Assembly: GCA_045541535.1 (NCBI GenBank)
Contig: JAZQJG010000039.1
Span: 1 to 6,455, forward strand
Source: Firm-08 sp045541535
Lineage (GTDB): Bacteria > Bacillota > Clostridia > Oscillospirales > QAKW01
Length of the DNA: 6,455 nt
Direction: 5' to 3'
The notes under the pieces are model-generated. The model saw only the letters and a program-made list of their open reading frames with translations, made no database searches and was not told the origin of the DNA. Positions 5,200 to 6,455 of the stretch are shown piece after piece. How positions within the stretch are numbered: the first letter of the stretch is position 1; each line of letters starts with the position of its first letter. The position numbers were made by a program, and so were the translations under genes.

Positions 5200-6216
5200 A
5201 TGAAACAAAAGCTGTCTGCGCACCCCACGGGTGCGCTGTGGGCGTTGCTCCATTTTTTGGTGGAGACGGCCTGCTTTTTCTGGTTGTTCAGCAGGGTAAA
5301 GGCCGATCCGTTGTGGTGGAGCTTTGCGCTGTTGTATGATGCCCTTGCCTTTTTGCCGCAAGGCGCCTTTGGGATGCTTTGCGACCGTTTTCCCCGTTTG
5401 CCGATGGGGGCGTTGGGAGGGCTGATGGTGCTGGCGGCGCTGTGGATACCGTGGCATTGGGTGAGTCTGCCGTTGTTGGCCCTCGGCAATGCGTTGATGC
5501 ACGTGGAGGGCGCCCGCGCCACTTTGTGCGGAGCCAAGGGCAAAATGGGGCCCAGCGGCTTGTTCGTGGGCGGTGGCTCCATTGGCGTCATCGTGGGACA
5601 ATTGCTGGCAGGCGCCGCCTGCCCCGTGTGGATTCCCGGGGCGGGAATGGTGCTGGCCGTTTTGCTGATGCTGTGCATTCCCACTCACAAGCGGGATGCC
5701 GTGGCCCCGGGCTTTGATGTTGCGGCACCGATTTCAACGGGTGCGTTGGTACTCCTCACCGTTTTGTCGGTGATGGCTCGGGCCTACGTCGCCTATGCCA
5801 TCCCCACCTCCTGGAACAAAGAACTGTGGCAAACGGTGCTGTTGTTCGTCACTATGGGAATCGGCAAGGCGGCAGGTGGCTATCTGGCGGATTGGCTGGG
5901 GGCCCGCTTTACGGCCTTTGCTTCGCTGACACTGGCCTTGCCGTTGCTGATTTTCGGGGATCGGTGGATGGTGGTATCCCTGTTGGGCGTGGCCCTGTTC
6001 AGTATGACGATGCCCCTTTCTCTGGGGATATTGGTTTCCCGTTTTCCCAGAGCGCCGGGGCTTGCCTTCGGAATGACCACCTTCGGGCTGTTTGTGGGTA
6101 CGCTGCCCGCCTTTTTCCTGCGACCGGAGCAACCGGCGGCCTATATCAGCATTATTTGCCTGTTTACCCTTGGGGCACTGCTGGCTTTTGCCCTGTGCCT
6201 GAAAAAGAAAACTTAA
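5200..6216 (+). CDS. MFS-like multi-spanning membrane protein
   Basis: The 338-residue product is strongly hydrophobic, with about 10-12 predicted membrane spans (roughly 11-31, 38-60, 68-86, 88-102, 119-139, 143-160, 178-200, 209-229, 236-252, 257-279, 286-306, 312-333). Two loops resemble the MFS motif A: GMLCDRFPRLPMG (58-70), and GGYLADWLGARF (226-237) at the matching place in the second half. This supports a two-fold repeated MFS architecture. A glycine-rich segment, GPSGLFVGGGSIGVIVG (117-133), precedes span 5. It is short for an MFS transporter (usually near 400 residues), with tight loops and a brief central linker (161-177). The substrate cannot be read from sequence. GGGAGG sits seven bases before the ATG. 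No promoter was found upstream; TTGACG at 5163-5168 lacks a -10 box. It is preceded by the stem-loops and followed by a palindrome-rich region. Confidence 0.75.
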   Translation: MKQKLSAHPTGALWALLHFLVETACFFWLFSRVKADPLWWSFALLYDALAFLPQGAFGMLCDRFPRLPMGALGGLMVLAALWIPWHWVSLPLLALGNALMHVEGARATLCGAKGKMGPSGLFVGGGSIGVIVGQLLAGAACPVWIPGAGMVLAVLLMLCIPTHKRDAVAPGFDVAAPISTGALVLLTVLSVMARAYVAYAIPTSWNKELWQTVLLFVTMGIGKAAGGYLADWLGARFTAFASLTLALPLLIFGDRWMVVSLLGVALFSMTMPLSLGILVSRFPRAPGLAFGMTTFGLFVGTLPAFFLRPEQPAAYISIICLFTLGALLAFALCLKKKT

Positions 6217-6240
6217 GCAACGGAGGAGCATCCGAACACG

Positions 6241-6451
6241 CCTGAAAGTGCATAATTTCGGTGCTTTTTGGATTATCGTCGTCGGCAGGCGTCAGCCTTG
6301 TCTCCTCCTCTGCACCAAAAATCTCTTAAAATTCTGCGCTTTCAGGTCGCAGAATTTTGCCGGAGCCGATTTTTGCATCGGCAAGGCATAAAACGCAGCC
6401 AATACTTTGTGTATTGGCGAGTATTTTAACACAGCTGAGGTGAAAATCGGC
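6241..6451. repeat. Palindrome-rich intergenic element, probable dispersed repeat or structured RNA
   Basis: No convincing gene lies after 6216. Instead there are AAAATTCTGCG/CGCAGAATTTT (6328-6338 and 6348-6358, perfect 11 bp, 9-base loop), GCCGAT/ATCGGC (6365-6370 and 6377-6382), and GCCAATAC/GTATTGGC (6398-6405 and 6411-6418, perfect 8 bp). Two longer-range matches overlay these. CCTGAAAGTGC (6241-6251) is complementary to GCGCTTTCAGG (6336-6346) with one wobble, and GCCGATTTT (6365-6373) to AAAATCGGC (6443-6451). GGTGC/GCACC (6260-6264 and 6312-6316) is a further short match. The translated frames recall peptides I have seen as spurious small proteins in gut Firmicutes, suggesting a high-copy repeat; that is recollection, not a search result. 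The strand of any transcript is unknown. The first long stem, with A's before and T's after, could also end transcription of the membrane protein gene. Confidence 0.6.
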
Positions 6452-6455
6452 CCGT

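Noticed and set aside
4545..5684. 379-codon minus-strand open frame spanning the hydrolase gene, the spacer and the start of the MFS gene
   Set aside because: It runs antisense to two well-supported genes and through the stem-loop spacer, with no family resemblance.
6248..6391. 47-codon frame with GTG start after the MFS gene
   Set aside because: It has no ribosome binding site and is built from palindrome arms. A second frame (6256-6429) is equally open, so this is probably repeat sequence rather than a gene.

Overview
The window looks like chromosomal DNA of a low-to-mid-GC Firmicute, most probably a gut-type member of the class Clostridia (Oscillospirales/Ruminococcaceae-like). This rests on the protein families and gene order (D-Ala-D-Ala ligase, glutamate racemase, a DUF1934/YwiB-type protein, arginyl-tRNA synthetase), purine-rich Shine-Dalgarno sequences, and GC-rich codon use beside AT-rich spacers. 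The taxonomic placement is inference; no marker gene for phylogeny is present.

Layout. The left 450 bases lie on the minus strand: a truncated four-helix-bundle (S23 / 23S rRNA intervening-sequence family) protein gene, an AT-rich spacer of about 145 bases with inverted repeats, and a tRNA-Arg(CCT) gene with encoded CCA and its own good promoter. Back-to-back with that promoter is a plus-strand promoter (TTTACT, 17 bases, TATAAT) followed by an untranslated leader with a GC-rich hairpin. It drives a tight operon at 626-4509: ddl, murI, a DUF1934 gene and argS. Each gene overlaps the next by 1, 20 or 4 bases, so translation is probably coupled. A hairpin terminator follows argS.

Downstream on the plus strand lie a nicotinamidase-like isochorismatase-family hydrolase, a spacer with two mutually exclusive stem-loops, and a 338-residue MFS-like membrane protein. 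The last 240 bases hold no convincing gene. They hold a dense set of palindromes that looks like a dispersed intergenic repeat or a structured RNA.

How the genes work together: murI supplies D-glutamate and ddl supplies D-alanyl-D-alanine, both precursors of the peptidoglycan stem peptide. argS charges tRNA-Arg. The DUF1934 protein has no established role but is a usual neighbour of argS in Firmicutes. Most of the window is ordinary housekeeping DNA; I found no convincing new system. The items most worth a second look are the structured repeat at the right end, the S23 gene with its AT-rich inverted repeats beside the tRNA, and the Asn-to-Gly change next to the catalytic cysteine of MurI.
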